Origin: Streptomyces triculaminicus
GTDB lineage: Bacteria; Actinomycetota; Actinomycetes; Streptomycetales; Streptomycetaceae
Reading direction: 5' to 3'
DNA: 64,000 nt
NCBI RefSeq assembly: GCF_017349075.1
Contig: NZ_JAFMOF010000001.1
Location: forward strand, 1,612,001-1,676,000
Position numbers and translations under genes: made by a program. Below, one piece after another: positions 16,913-26,054 of the stretch. Every line of letters starts with the position of its first letter. The first letter of the stretch is position 1. Under the pieces are notes generated by a model. The model saw nothing but the letters and a program-made list of their open reading frames with translations, had not been told where the DNA came from and ran no database searches.

Positions 16913-16995
16913 GGGTGGCTCCTTCATGATCAACACATACGTCTGGTGATTAAGTGTCCCCCACGTAGGTGTGTGGTGGCGAAAGGGGCTGGTCC

Positions 16996-18459
16996 GTGGA
17001 GCCTGGAGCCGGATGGTGGCAGGTCAGACAGTGGCGGGACGCCCCCCTGGCGCAGCGCCGGACCATGGGGTTCGCCGCCGCGTCAGCCGTGGCCGGAATC
17101 GTGATCGCGACCGGTGCGGTGGCGGCCTCCGGCCCCTGGGACGGAGGCCAGCGTAAGGCCGAACGGGTCCGGGCCGCCGCCGCGGTACGTCCGGGGGGTG
17201 ACGCCCCGCGTGGCGCCGCGCGCGCCGCCGGGCCGGTCACGGCGCCTCCCGTGCTCGGCGCGCTCCGCACCCGGGGCGCGGCAGCCTCCCGGGAGAGCCT
17301 GGCCGGAGCGCTGGAACCGCTGCTGGGCGACTCCGCGCTGGGCACCGACCACGCCGCGTCCGTCGTCGACGCCGCCACCGGGGAGCAGCTCTACGGGTCC
17401 GGCGAGGGCACCGCGTACACCCCGGCCTCGACGATCAAGATCGCCACGGCCGCCGCCGCGCTCGCCGCGCTGGGGCCCGAGCACCGCATCGAGACCACCG
17501 TGGTCGCCGGTTCGGACGGCATCGTGCTGGTGGGCGGGGGCGACCCCACGCTCACCGCCGCGCCCTCCGGCAAGGGCGGCGGGCCGCGCTTCGCCTCGCT
17601 CTCCGACCTCGCGGACGCCACGGCCCGCTCCCTCAAGGCCCGCGGGACCGCCCGCACCCGGCTCGCCTACGACGCCTCGCGCTACTCCGGCCCCGCCCTG
17701 CACCCCATCGGCCTCAACGTGAACATCGCCCCCGTCAGTGCGCTGATGGTCGACGAGGGCCGCCTCGACGACTCCTTCCGCGGACCCGCCGACCGCACGG
17801 CCGAGCCGGCCGCGGACGCGGCGCGGAAGTTCGCGGACCTGCTGCGCGAGCGGGGCGTGGAGGTCGAGGGCGACGTGTCGGAGACCCGGGCCGACGCCAA
17901 GGCGGCCCGCGTCGCCGCCGTCGCGTCGGCACCGCTGGCCGATCTGGTCGAGCGGGCGCTGACCTACAGCGACAACGACATCGCCGAAGCGCTCGCCCGC
18001 CAGACCGCCCTCGCCTCCGGCCGTCCGGCCGACTTCGAGGGCGCGGCCAAGGCCGTCACGGACCGGCTGGCAGGTCTGGGGCTGCCCATGGAGGGCGTAC
18101 GGATCGCCGACGGCAGCGGCCTCGACCGCGCCGACCAGGTCTCCGCCGGCTTCCTGGCCCGCCTCCTGGCCCGCTCCGCGGACCCGCGCACCCCACGCCT
18201 GCGACCCGTCCTCACCGGCCTGCCGGTGGCGGGTTTCAGCGGCACCCTCCGCGACCGCTACCCCCGCGAGAACGCCGGCCGCGCCACCGTACGCGCCAAG
18301 ACCGGCACCCTCACCGGTGTCAACACCCTCGCCGGCACGGCGGTGACCCCCTCGGGCCGCCTCCTGACCTTCGGCTTCATGGCCTCGGGCACGACCGACG
18401 GCGACGCGGCGCAGAGGGCCCTCGACCGCCTGGCGGCGGTGGTGGCCACGGCCGGGTGA
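16996..18459 (+). CDS. dacB: D-alanyl-D-alanine carboxypeptidase/endopeptidase (PBP4, class C)
   Basis: A 487-residue penicillin-binding protein of the S13 family, which trims peptidoglycan stem peptides or cleaves cross-links outside the membrane. An N-terminal membrane anchor or signal lies at about 28-48. The active-site motifs are present: SxxK as ASTIKIATA (Ser145), SxN as [10 protein letters not shown], and KTG as [18 protein letters not shown] 16996 follows GAAAGGGG; upstream in-frame GTG codons lack a ribosome site. The gene is divergent from ppa and lies upstream of the tilS-hpt-ftsH group, as in other Streptomyces. Confidence 0.94.
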   Translation: MEPGAGWWQVRQWRDAPLAQRRTMGFAAASAVAGIVIATGAVAASGPWDGGQRKAERVRAAAAVRPGGDAPRGAARAAGPVTAPPVLGALRTRGAAASRESLAGALEPLLGDSALGTDHAASVVDAATGEQLYGSGEGTAYTPASTIKIATAAAALAALGPEHRIETTVVAGSDGIVLVGGGDPTLTAAPSGKGGGPRFASLSDLADATARSLKARGTARTRLAYDASRYSGPALHPIGLNVNIAPVSALMVDEGRLDDSFRGPADRTAEPAADAARKFADLLRERGVEVEGDVSETRADAKAARVAAVASAPLADLVERALTYSDNDIAEALARQTALASGRPADFEGAAKAVTDRLAGLGLPMEGVRIADGSGLDRADQVSAGFLARLLARSADPRTPRLRPVLTGLPVAGFSGTLRDRYPRENAGRATVRAKTGTLTGVNTLAGTAVTPSGRLLTFGFMASGTTDGDAAQRALDRLAAVVATAG

Positions 18460-18563
18460 GGGCGGGGCGCAGCCCCGGGATTCTTTCCGCCGCAACGGTG
18501 TTCAGCTCACCGCAAGGGGCCCGGCGGTGCCGAACCGGCCGTCCAGGTGCGGCCCGGTGGGCC

Positions 18564-18635
18564 GGTTTGTGCCCACCCTCCCCCAGCTACCGCTGGGAGG
18601 TGCCCCCAGCCCTGCGGAACGACTGCCCACAAACC
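18564..18635. repeat. Nested intergenic inverted repeat
   Basis: Outer arms GGTTTGTG (18564-18571) and CACAAACC (18628-18635) enclose an inner hairpin CCCAGC/GCTGGG (18582-18587 and 18592-18597). The words CCCCCAGCTACCGCTGGG and TGCCCAC resemble dispersed intergenic repeats found in many Streptomyces genomes (from memory). It sits in the 234-base gap between dacB and the metalloprotease gene and may also end dacB transcription. Confidence 0.6.
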
Positions 18636-18681
18636 CCGTGGGGGACCGGGTAAGACCTCACTCGGAGCCGTGCGCAGCACG

Positions 18682-18687
18682 TACGGT
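18682..18687 (+). promoter_or_regulatory. Candidate -10 box for a leaderless transcript
   Basis: TACGGT ends seven bases before the ATG at 18694 of the metalloprotease gene. With transcription starting about seven bases after the hexamer, the mRNA would begin at or near the start codon, and no Shine-Dalgarno is visible. Leaderless mRNAs are frequent in Streptomyces. The -35 box is not clear. Confidence 0.4.
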
Positions 18688-18693
18688 GAAGGC

Positions 18694-19815
18694 ATGACGA
18701 GCGTCGGTGGCACGGAGATGGTCGACTGGAAGCTCGCGGTCGCGACCGCGACCCGGCTCGTACGTCCGGGGCCGGAGGTGAGCCGGGACGAGGCGCGTGA
18801 GGTGGTCGCCGAACTGCGGCGGCACGCCGAGGCGTCGGAGGGGCATGTGCGGGGGTTCACGCGCATGGGCCTGCGGGAGGGCGAGGCCGGGGTGCGGACG
18901 CCCGTGCTGGTCGTCGACCGGGCGGGGTGGGTGAAGGCGAACGTCGCCGGGTTCCGGGCGGTGCTCGGGCCGTTGCTGGAGAAGATGCAGGGCCGCCGCG
19001 CGGGCCTGCCGGGCGGTGCCGTGCTGGGGACGGTCGGCGGCAAGGTGACCGGCGTCGAGCTGGGGATGCTGCTGTCGTTCCTGGCGTCGCGGGTGCTGGG
19101 GCAGTACGAGACGTTCGCGCCGGTGACGCGCGACCTGCCGGGGTCTCCCGAGAGCGGCGGGCGGCTGCTGCTCGTGGCGCCCAACATCGTGCAGGTGGAG
19201 CGCGAGCTGGACGTCGACCCGCATGACTTCCGGCTGTGGGTGTGCCTGCACGAGGAGACCCACCGGACGCAGTTCACGGCCGTGCCCTGGCTGCGGGACC
19301 ACATCGAGGGGGAGATCCAGACCTTCCTGGCGGAGACGGACGTGGACCCCGCCACGCTCCTCGAGCGGGTGCGGGAGGCGGCGCAGTCGTTGACGGGCGC
19401 GCGGCCTCCGCAGGAGGGGCGCAGCATCGTCGAGCTGGTGCAGACGCCCGCGCAGCGGGAGATCCTCACCCGGCTGACGGCCGTGATGTCCCTGCTGGAG
19501 GGTCACGCCGACTACGTGATGGACGGCGTGGGCCCTCAGGTCGTGCCGAGCGTCGCGGAGATCCGGGAGAAGTTCCAGAAGCGGCGCGCCAGCGGCGCGG
19601 GCCGGCTGGACGCGGCGCTGCGCAAGCTGCTGGGTCTGGACGCCAAGCTGCGGCAGTACCGTGATGGCGAACGGTTCGTGCGGGCCGTGGTCGACGAGGT
19701 CGGCATGGACGGCTTCAACCGCGTCTGGACGTCGCCGAACACGCTGCCCACCAAGGCCGAGATCGCCAAACCGGCGGACTGGGTCGCACGGGTGCACGGT
19801 CGTACCGACGGGTGA
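18694..19815 (+). CDS. Zinc-dependent metalloprotease-like protein (DUF2342)
   Basis: A 373-residue protein of the actinobacterial DUF2342 family, sometimes annotated as coenzyme F420 biosynthesis-associated. It contains WVCLHEETHRTQF, an HExxH zinc motif, followed by VMSLLEGHADYVMD where a downstream Glu and His may complete the site. Conserved parts include VDWKLAVATATRLV at the start, GQYETFAP and RDGERFVRAVVDEVGMDGFNRVW near the end. The gene precedes tilS in the usual Streptomyces order. The substrate is unknown and the F420 link is only by annotation history. Confidence 0.88.
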   Translation: MTSVGGTEMVDWKLAVATATRLVRPGPEVSRDEAREVVAELRRHAEASEGHVRGFTRMGLREGEAGVRTPVLVVDRAGWVKANVAGFRAVLGPLLEKMQGRRAGLPGGAVLGTVGGKVTGVELGMLLSFLASRVLGQYETFAPVTRDLPGSPESGGRLLLVAPNIVQVERELDVDPHDFRLWVCLHEETHRTQFTAVPWLRDHIEGEIQTFLAETDVDPATLLERVREAAQSLTGARPPQEGRSIVELVQTPAQREILTRLTAVMSLLEGHADYVMDGVGPQVVPSVAEIREKFQKRRASGAGRLDAALRKLLGLDAKLRQYRDGERFVRAVVDEVGMDGFNRVWTSPNTLPTKAEIAKPADWVARVHGRTDG

Positions 19816-20027
19816 CGTCGGCACGCGCCGTGCCGGAAGAACGCTCCCGTTATCACCCGTCCGAGGGACCGTTTGCCAAGGGTGGGCGTGCGATGCTCGG
19901 GTAAAGGCTCGTCTCTGTCACCATCGACGCACACAGCGTGACGGAGACGGCGGATACTCGGAGCCGGCAAGGCGCCGAGGTCGGCTCCGCCACCCCCCTT
20001 TCGCATGGAACGATTGGACACACGGAC

Positions 20028-21050
20028 ATGGGTCCACACCCCGCGGTCGCGGCGATACGCCTGGCGGTCCGCCGCGTTCTCCACGACGTACTCACCCTCG
20101 CTCCGCCCGCCTCCGTACCCAGCGCGGCCGGCGACCGGCCGCCGCTCGTCCTCGCCGCCTGCTCCGGCGGCGCCGACTCCATGGCCCTCGCCTCCGCCCT
20201 CGCCTTCGAGGCCCCCCGTCTCGGAGTCCGGGCCGGCGGCGTGACCGTGGACCACGGCCTCCAGGCCGGTTCCGACCTGCGTGCCGCCGAGGTCGTCAGC
20301 CGCCTCGCCGTTCTCGGCCTCGACCCCGTGGAGGCCGTGCGCGTCGACGTCGGCCGTGAGGGCGGCCCCGAGGCCGCCGCCCGCGACGCCCGCTACGCCG
20401 CCCTGGACGCCGTCGCCGACCGGCACGGCGCGGCCGCGATCCTGCTCGGCCACACCCGTGACGACCAGGCGGAGACCGTGCTGCTGGGCCTCGCCCGCGG
20501 CTCCGGCATCCGCTCGCTGTCCGGCATGGCCACCGCCTCCGGCGTCGGCGGCCGCTACCGCCGGCCCTTCCTCGGCCTGGACCGCCAGACCGCCCGCAAG
20601 GCCTGCATGGTGCAGTCCCTGCCCGTCTGGGACGACCCGCACAACGCCGACCCGGCCTACACCCGCTCCCGGGTCCGCCACGAAGCCCTGCCCGTCCTGG
20701 AGAAGGCCCTGGGCAAGGGCGTCGTCGAGGCGCTCGCCCGGACCGCCCAGCTCTCCCGCGACGACGCCGACGCCCTCGACTCCTGGGCCGCCGCCGTGGA
20801 GCCCTCCGTCCGGGACGACGCCGGCGACCTCGAGGTCGCCAAGCTCTTCGCCCTGCCGCCCGCCGTCCGCCGCCGGGTGCTGCGCCGCGCGGCCATCGAG
20901 GCGGGCTCCCCGGCCGGTTCCCTCTTCGCCCGGCACCTGGAAGAGGTCGACCGGCTGATCACCGGTTGGCGCGGCCAGGGGGCCATCAACCTGCCCGGGC
21001 GCGTCGCGGTGCGCAGGCAGGGTGGCAGACTGGTCCTCCGGCAATCGTGA
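20028..21050 (+). CDS. tilS: tRNA(Ile)-lysidine synthetase
   Basis: A 340-residue PP-loop ATPase that converts C34 of the CAU-anticodon isoleucine tRNA to lysidine, allowing AUA reading. The PP-loop SGGADS (46-51) is intact, followed by [30 protein letters not shown] and the GGRYRRPFL region; the C-terminal domain is short, as in actinobacteria. ATG 20028 is chosen because the conserved helix starts right after it; the frame extends to a GTG at 19938. hpt begins 20 bases downstream and ftsH follows, matching the widespread tilS-hpt-ftsH order. Probably essential. Confidence 0.95.
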   Translation: MGPHPAVAAIRLAVRRVLHDVLTLAPPASVPSAAGDRPPLVLAACSGGADSMALASALAFEAPRLGVRAGGVTVDHGLQAGSDLRAAEVVSRLAVLGLDPVEAVRVDVGREGGPEAAARDARYAALDAVADRHGAAAILLGHTRDDQAETVLLGLARGSGIRSLSGMATASGVGGRYRRPFLGLDRQTARKACMVQSLPVWDDPHNADPAYTRSRVRHEALPVLEKALGKGVVEALARTAQLSRDDADALDSWAAAVEPSVRDDAGDLEVAKLFALPPAVRRRVLRRAAIEAGSPAGSLFARHLEEVDRLITGWRGQGAINLPGRVAVRRQGGRLVLRQS

Positions 21051-21069
21051 ACGAGCGAGAGTGGCGCGG

Positions 21070-21624
21070 GTGGACGACAAGGACATGGGCACCGATCTGA
21101 AGTCGGTGCTCATCACCAAGGAAGAGATCGACGCGAAGCTGGCTGAGCTGGCCGCGAAGATCGACGCGGACTACGCGGGCAAGGACCTGCTCATCGTGGG
21201 CGTTCTCAAGGGCGCCGTGATGGTGATGGCGGACCTGGCGCGTGCCCTGTCCAACCCCGTCACCATGGACTGGATGGCCGTGTCCTCCTACGGCGCGGGC
21301 ACCCAGTCCTCCGGAGTGGTCCGCATCCTCAAGGACCTCGACACCGACATCAAGGGCAAGCACGTCCTGATCGTCGAGGACATCATCGACTCCGGCCTGA
21401 CCCTGTCGTGGCTGCTGTCGAACCTCGGCTCCCGCGAGCCGGCGTCGCTCAATGTCGTGACGCTGCTGCGCAAGCCGGAGGCGGCCAAGGTCGCCATCGA
21501 CGTGAAGTGGGTCGGCTTCGACATCCCCAACGAGTTCGTCGTCGGTTATGGTCTCGACTTCGCGGAGAAGTACCGCAATCTGCCCTTCGTGGGCACGCTC
21601 GCGCCGCACGTCTACGGCGGCTGA
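21070..21624 (+). CDS. hpt: Hypoxanthine phosphoribosyltransferase
   Basis: A 184-residue purine salvage enzyme making IMP (or GMP) from hypoxanthine (or guanine) and PRPP. It shows the loop [14 protein letters not shown], the flexible-loop start [18 protein letters not shown], the PRPP motif [18 protein letters not shown] and the C-terminal [24 protein letters not shown]. Start is uncertain between GTG 21061, GTG 21070 and ATG 21085; 21070 matches the usual VDDKDMG N-terminus. It probably shares a transcript with tilS. Confidence 0.95.
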   Translation: MDDKDMGTDLKSVLITKEEIDAKLAELAAKIDADYAGKDLLIVGVLKGAVMVMADLARALSNPVTMDWMAVSSYGAGTQSSGVVRILKDLDTDIKGKHVLIVEDIIDSGLTLSWLLSNLGSREPASLNVVTLLRKPEAAKVAIDVKWVGFDIPNEFVVGYGLDFAEKYRNLPFVGTLAPHVYGG

Positions 21625-21711
21625 GCGTCCCCGCACCCCTGACGGACGGGGTCTTCCGGCGGGCGGGAACCGAATTCGGCTTCCCGCCGTTGGAGCAGGG
21701 GAGGGCGGGTG

Positions 21712-21742
21712 TTGACCGTCCTTGGCGGCGTCGGGTGACAAT
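21712..21742 (+). promoter_or_regulatory. Candidate promoter of ftsH
   Basis: TTGACC (21712-21717) and TGACAAT (21736-21742) resemble the -35 and -10 boxes of a HrdB-type promoter with a spacer of 18-19 bases. They lie in the 253-base gap between hpt and ftsH, giving ftsH a leader of about 130 bases. A hairpin, GGCGGGAA (21662-21669) with TTCCCGCC (21681-21688), lies just upstream and may end hpt transcription. Confidence 0.5.
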
Positions 21743-21877
21743 GCTGGGGTACCGTCCGAAGGTCAGTCTTTTCAATCTTTTCAAGGTCGAGCACGACACC
21801 GCACGCACAGGCACCCCGATCCGGGGTCGCCGTGCCTCACTGTGGCAGGAGGGACGGGGCGCTCGCGCCCCGTATGG

Positions 21878-23893
21878 ATGGACGTGAAGCGCTACTTCCG
21901 TGGGCCGGTCATGTGGATCGTGCTGGCCGTCCTCGCCGTGGTCGTGTTGATGCAGGTCGTCGGCTCGTCCGGCGGCTACAAGTCGGTGGACACCAGTCAG
22001 GTAGTCCATGCGATCGACAAGAACCAGGTGAAGTCGGCCGAACTGACGACCGGCGACGAGAACAAGATCAAGATCGAGCTCAAGAGCGGCGTCAAGATCA
22101 AGGGCTCGAGCAAGGTCCAGGCGAACTACATCGGCGACCAGGGCGTCGAGATCTCCAAGGATCTCCAGGCCAAGGCCGATGACGACGACACCAGCACGCT
22201 GCCCGACGGGTACAACGTCTCGACGTCGAAGCAGAACCCCTTCCTGGGCGTGCTGCTCTCGCTGCTGCCGTTCGTCCTCATCGTCGTCGTCTTCCTGTTC
22301 CTGATGAACCAGATGCAGGGCGGCGGCTCCCGGGTCATGAACTTCGGGAAGTCCAAGGCCAAGCTGATCACCAAGGACACCCCGAAGACGACCTTCTCCG
22401 ACGTGGCCGGCTCCGACGAGGCCGTCGAGGAGCTCCACGAGATCAAGGAGTTCCTGCAGGAGCCCGCGAAGTTCCAGGCCGTGGGCGCCAAGATCCCCAA
22501 GGGTGTGCTGCTCTACGGCCCGCCCGGTACGGGCAAGACCCTGCTCGCGCGCGCCGTCGCCGGCGAGGCGGGCGTGCCGTTCTACTCCATCTCCGGCTCC
22601 GACTTCGTCGAGATGTTCGTGGGTGTGGGTGCCTCCCGGGTCCGTGACCTGTTCGAGCAGGCCAAGGCCAACGCCCCCGCCATCGTCTTCGTCGACGAGA
22701 TCGACGCCGTGGGCCGGCACCGTGGCGCGGGCCTCGGCGGCGGTCACGACGAGCGCGAGCAGACCCTGAACCAGCTGCTCGTCGAGATGGACGGCTTCGA
22801 CGTCAAGGGCGGCGTCATCCTGATCGCCGCCACCAACCGCCCGGACATCCTCGACCCGGCGCTGCTGCGCCCGGGCCGTTTCGACCGGCAGATCGCCGTC
22901 GACCGTCCGGACATGCAGGGCCGTCTGGAGATCCTCAAGGTTCACCAGAAGGGCAAGCCGGTCGCCCCGGACGTCGACCTGGGCGCCGTCGCCCGTCGTA
23001 CGCCCGGCTTCACCGGCGCGGACCTGTCGAACGTGCTGAACGAGGCGGCGCTGCTCACGGCCCGCAGCGACAAGAAGCTGATCGACAACCACTCGCTGGA
23101 CGAGGCGATCGACCGTGTCGTGGCCGGACCGCAGAAGCGGACCCGGATCATGAGCGACAAGGAGAAGAAGATCACCGCGTACCACGAGGGCGGACACGCC
23201 CTGGTCGCGGCGGCCTCCCCGAACTCCGACCCGGTGCACAAGATCACGATCCTGTCCCGGGGCCGCGCGCTCGGCTACACCATGGTCCTCCCCGACGAGG
23301 ACAAGTACTCCACCACGCGCAACGAGATGCTCGACCAGCTGGCCTACATGCTGGGCGGCCGCGCGGCCGAGGAGCTGGTCTTCCACGACCCGACCACGGG
23401 CGCCGCGAACGACATCGAGAAGGCCACCGCCACGGCCCGCGCGATGGTCACCCAGTACGGCATGACCGAGCGCCTCGGCGCGATCAAGTTCGGCTCCGAC
23501 AATTCCGAGCCGTTCCTGGGCCGCGAGATGGCGCACCAGCGCGACTACTCCGAAGAGGTCGCCGCGCTGGTCGACGAAGAGGTCAAGAAGCTCATCGAGA
23601 CCGCGCACAACGAGGCGTGGGAGATCCTGGTCGAGAACCGTGACATTCTCGACAACCTCGTTCTGGCCCTCCTCGAGAAGGAGACGCTGAACAAGGAGGA
23701 GATCGCCGAGATCTTCAAGCACGTCGTGAAGCGCCCGGCCCGCCCCGCGTGGACCGGCTCCTCGCGCCGTACGCCCTCCAGCCGCCCGCCGGTGCTCTCG
23801 CCCAAGGAGCTCGCCCCGGCCAACAACGGCGCCTCGCCGTCGGTCGACTCGGTCGAGCTGTCCAAGGACGCGCCGAGCACTCCGGAGAGCTGA
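21878..23893 (+). CDS. ftsH: ATP-dependent zinc metalloprotease FtsH
   Basis: A 671-residue membrane AAA protease that degrades misfolded membrane proteins and selected cytosolic ones. Order: membrane segment 1 (about 10-28), extracytoplasmic domain, membrane segment 2 (about 122-142), AAA domain with Walker A GPPGTGKT (from 214), Walker [12 protein letters not shown] and second region of homology [19 protein letters not shown], then the M41 protease domain with HEGGH (436-440). The C-terminal tail is Ser/Pro-rich. ATG 21878 gives the standard MDVKRYFRG start; AGGAGGG lies 24 bases upstream, too far to be ideal. Confidence 0.97.
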   Translation: MDVKRYFRGPVMWIVLAVLAVVVLMQVVGSSGGYKSVDTSQVVHAIDKNQVKSAELTTGDENKIKIELKSGVKIKGSSKVQANYIGDQGVEISKDLQAKADDDDTSTLPDGYNVSTSKQNPFLGVLLSLLPFVLIVVVFLFLMNQMQGGGSRVMNFGKSKAKLITKDTPKTTFSDVAGSDEAVEELHEIKEFLQEPAKFQAVGAKIPKGVLLYGPPGTGKTLLARAVAGEAGVPFYSISGSDFVEMFVGVGASRVRDLFEQAKANAPAIVFVDEIDAVGRHRGAGLGGGHDEREQTLNQLLVEMDGFDVKGGVILIAATNRPDILDPALLRPGRFDRQIAVDRPDMQGRLEILKVHQKGKPVAPDVDLGAVARRTPGFTGADLSNVLNEAALLTARSDKKLIDNHSLDEAIDRVVAGPQKRTRIMSDKEKKITAYHEGGHALVAAASPNSDPVHKITILSRGRALGYTMVLPDEDKYSTTRNEMLDQLAYMLGGRAAEELVFHDPTTGAANDIEKATATARAMVTQYGMTERLGAIKFGSDNSEPFLGREMAHQRDYSEEVAALVDEEVKKLIETAHNEAWEILVENRDILDNLVLALLEKETLNKEEIAEIFKHVVKRPARPAWTGSSRRTPSSRPPVLSPKELAPANNGASPSVDSVELSKDAPSTPES

Positions 23894-23943
23894 TCGGCGG
23901 CTCCCCGCGAGCCGTCGCCCGGGGCCGTACAGGGCCCGGAATG

Positions 23944-23985
23944 GATGCCGCGCCACCCAGGTTTTAGCCTTGGGGGCGCGGCATC
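23944..23985 (+). terminator. Hairpin between ftsH and folE
   Basis: GATGCCGCGCC (23944-23954) pairs perfectly with GGCGCGGCATC (23975-23985); CCCA/TGGG extends the stem inward. It lies 50 bases after the ftsH stop and 64 before folE, and is followed by TTTCCCCCC. It may end ftsH transcription or attenuate folE. Confidence 0.6.
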
Positions 23986-24049
23986 GCGCATTTCCCCCCT
24001 CCGGTGGGGCCGCACGCAGCGCATAGGCACGAGAGAACGAGGCAAGCCC

Positions 24050-24655
24050 ATGACCGACCCGGTGACGCTGGACGCCGAGGGCTCCATCGGTGAGTTCGAT
24101 GAGAAGCGGGCCGAGAACGCCGTCCGTGAGCTGCTGATAGCGGTCGGGGAGGACCCGGACCGGGAGGGCCTGCGGGAGACCCCGGCGCGGGTGGCCCGGG
24201 CGTACAAGGAGATATTCGCCGGCCTGTGGCAGGAGCCGCAGGACGTGCTCACCACGACCTTCGACCTCGGCCACGACGAGATGGTGCTGGTCCGCGACAT
24301 CGAGGTGTACAGCACCTGCGAGCACCACCTGGTGCCGTTCCACGGCGTGGCGCACGTGGGCTACATCCCCTCCACCAGCGGCAAGATCACCGGCCTCTCG
24401 AAGCTGGCCCGGCTGGTGGACGTCTACGCCCGCCGCCCGCAGGTGCAGGAGCGGCTGACGACGCAGATCGCGGACTCGCTGATGGAGATCCTGGAGCCGC
24501 GCGGCGTCGTCGTGGTCATCGAGTGCGAGCACATGTGCATGTCCATGCGCGGCATCCGCAAGCCGGGCGCCAAGACGCTGACCTCCGCCGTGCGGGGCCA
24601 GCTGCGCGACGCGGCCACGCGTGCCGAGGCCATGAGCCTGATCATGGCCCGCTGA
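24050..24655 (+). CDS. folE: GTP cyclohydrolase I
   Basis: A 201-residue enzyme forming dihydroneopterin triphosphate from GTP, the first step of folate synthesis. Signatures: [32 protein letters not shown] (zinc Cys and His), [21 protein letters not shown] and [19 protein letters not shown] with the second zinc Cys. ATG 24050 is the usual start ([11 protein letters not shown]), although the frame is open further up. folP, folB and folK lie a few kilobases downstream, separated by an esterase and a lysyltransferase. Confidence 0.97.
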   Translation: MTDPVTLDAEGSIGEFDEKRAENAVRELLIAVGEDPDREGLRETPARVARAYKEIFAGLWQEPQDVLTTTFDLGHDEMVLVRDIEVYSTCEHHLVPFHGVAHVGYIPSTSGKITGLSKLARLVDVYARRPQVQERLTTQIADSLMEILEPRGVVVVIECEHMCMSMRGIRKPGAKTLTSAVRGQLRDAATRAEAMSLIMAR

Positions 24656-24735
24656 CGCCGAGCCCGATCACGGCCCGCTGGGACGGGGCCGGGCGCCGGC
24701 CCCGGGCCACGGCGTACCGCCCCCGGACATGGAAA

Positions 24736-24757
24736 GGGCCCGCACGACGGCGGGCCC
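24736..24757. terminator. Bidirectional hairpin terminator
   Basis: GGGCCCGC (24736-24743) and GCGGGCCC (24750-24757) form a perfect 8-base GC stem with a 6-base loop between convergent folE and the esterase gene, preceded by AAA on the folE side. Confidence 0.6.
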
Positions 24758-24771
24758 CGGGCTGGTGGCGA

Positions 24772-25884
24772 CTAGGCGCTCAGGCGGCTGCTCATCCACT
24801 TGAGGGTGGGGTTCAGCTCGCGGCGCCAGGTGTTGAAGTTGTGGCCGCCGCTCTCGAGGATGATCGAGGAGACCCGGGTGGGGGACTTCGACGCCATGTC
24901 GATGAACTTCAGGGTGTCCTTGTAGTTGTGCTCGCCCTTCTTGCTGGAGGTCACCAGCAGCGAGACGGGCGGCAGCTCCTTGTTCTTCAGCCGCCACAGC
25001 AGGTCGTTCTCCCGCTCCAGCGACTTGCTGTTGCCGAAGAGGTTTCCGGTGGTGGCGTCCTGCGGGGCCTTGTAGTAGCCGGACAGGGAGGCGGCGGCGG
25101 AGTACGCGTCGGGGTGGCGCATGGCGAACTTCAGGGCGCAGTAGCCGCCGGTGGAGTCGCCGATGATGCCCCAGTTCTTCGCCTGGGTGCCGACGCGGTA
25201 GTGCTCGGAGACGGCCTTGCGCAGGTCCTTCGTGAAGAAGGTCTCGGTCTGGGGGCCGTTGGGTATGTCGATGCACTCGGTGTCGCGGGGCGGGGCGACG
25301 GTGGGCCGCATCATCACGAGGATGGTGGGCTGCATCTTCTTGTCCTTGGCCAGCTTGTGCGCGCGCACCGGGTAGTCCAGGCCCTTGACCAGGGCCTCGG
25401 CGGTGCCCGGGTAGCCGGTCAGGGCGACGGAGGCCGGAAAGGTCTTGTTCGCGTACTCCGGCTGGAAGTACTCCGGCGGCAGGTAGACGTAGGCCGGGCT
25501 GCTGATCTTCGACTCGGGGCCGACGATGTTGATCTTCTCGATCTTGCCGCCGACGCGCGGTACGTCACCGCGCGGGACCTTCACGGCCTGGGCGCTGACG
25601 ACCTGCACCCGCTTGGCGCCCGCGCTGTGGTCGACGACGACGCCCTCGTTCTTGACCTGTCCGAAGAGGTCGGCCCAGGATCCGTAGAAGCCGAAGGACT
25701 GGTTCGCCCACAGGCCGATCGCGGCGAACAGCGACAACTGCGTGGCCAGCATCATGCCGATGCGGGCGCTGACGGGACCGATGCCCTTCTTGCCGAGCCG
25801 GGGCCAGAGCCAAATGGTCAATGCGAAGAGCACTACCGCAGCCACGATGGCCAGCAGGAGTACTGGCATGCTGGTGAGACCCAT
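24772..25884 (-). CDS. Membrane-anchored esterase (mycolyltransferase/esterase D-like fold)
   Basis: About 370 residues. Hydrophobic segments at about 6-27 and 40-60 anchor the protein; an alpha/beta-hydrolase domain of the esterase D / antigen 85-like family follows. The nucleophile is Ser244 in IIGDSTGGYCAL, with the probable acid in the ENDLLWRL-STRand area and His in ESGGHNFNTW. Conserved parts include SPAYVYLPPEYF and PASVALTGYPG. Streptomyces lack mycolic acids, so a carboxylesterase acting on an envelope or secreted substrate is more likely. ATG 25884 is chosen before the first membrane helix; ATG 25869 is possible. Confidence 0.85.
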   Translation of the reverse strand: MGLTSMPVLLLAIVAAVVLFALTIWLWPRLGKKGIGPVSARIGMMLATQLSLFAAIGLWANQSFGFYGSWADLFGQVKNEGVVVDHSAGAKRVQVVSAQAVKVPRGDVPRVGGKIEKINIVGPESKISSPAYVYLPPEYFQPEYANKTFPASVALTGYPGTAEALVKGLDYPVRAHKLAKDKKMQPTILVMMRPTVAPPRDTECIDIPNGPQTETFFTKDLRKAVSEHYRVGTQAKNWGIIGDSTGGYCALKFAMRHPDAYSAAASLSGYYKAPQDATTGNLFGNSKSLERENDLLWRLKNKELPPVSLLVTSSKKGEHNYKDTLKFIDMASKSPTRVSSIILESGGHNFNTWRRELNPTLKWMSSRLSA

Positions 25885-26054
25885 GAGGTGCTTTCTGCCG
25901 AGCGACCCGGCGCCGAGTCGCGGAATGGTTACTTCTTTCCGGGCTCGGCCCCCCACGGAACCTCAACCCCGAAACCGTCGTCCTACAGGGCGCACATTGT
26001 CCGGGCGCTGCCGCCGAACGGCGCAGGTCCTCTCGACATGGACGACGGGAAGAG

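Noticed and set aside
21449-24532. A 1027-codon minus-strand frame opposite ftsH and folE
   Set aside because: Antisense to two well-defined genes with clear catalytic motifs; no start signal or domain.
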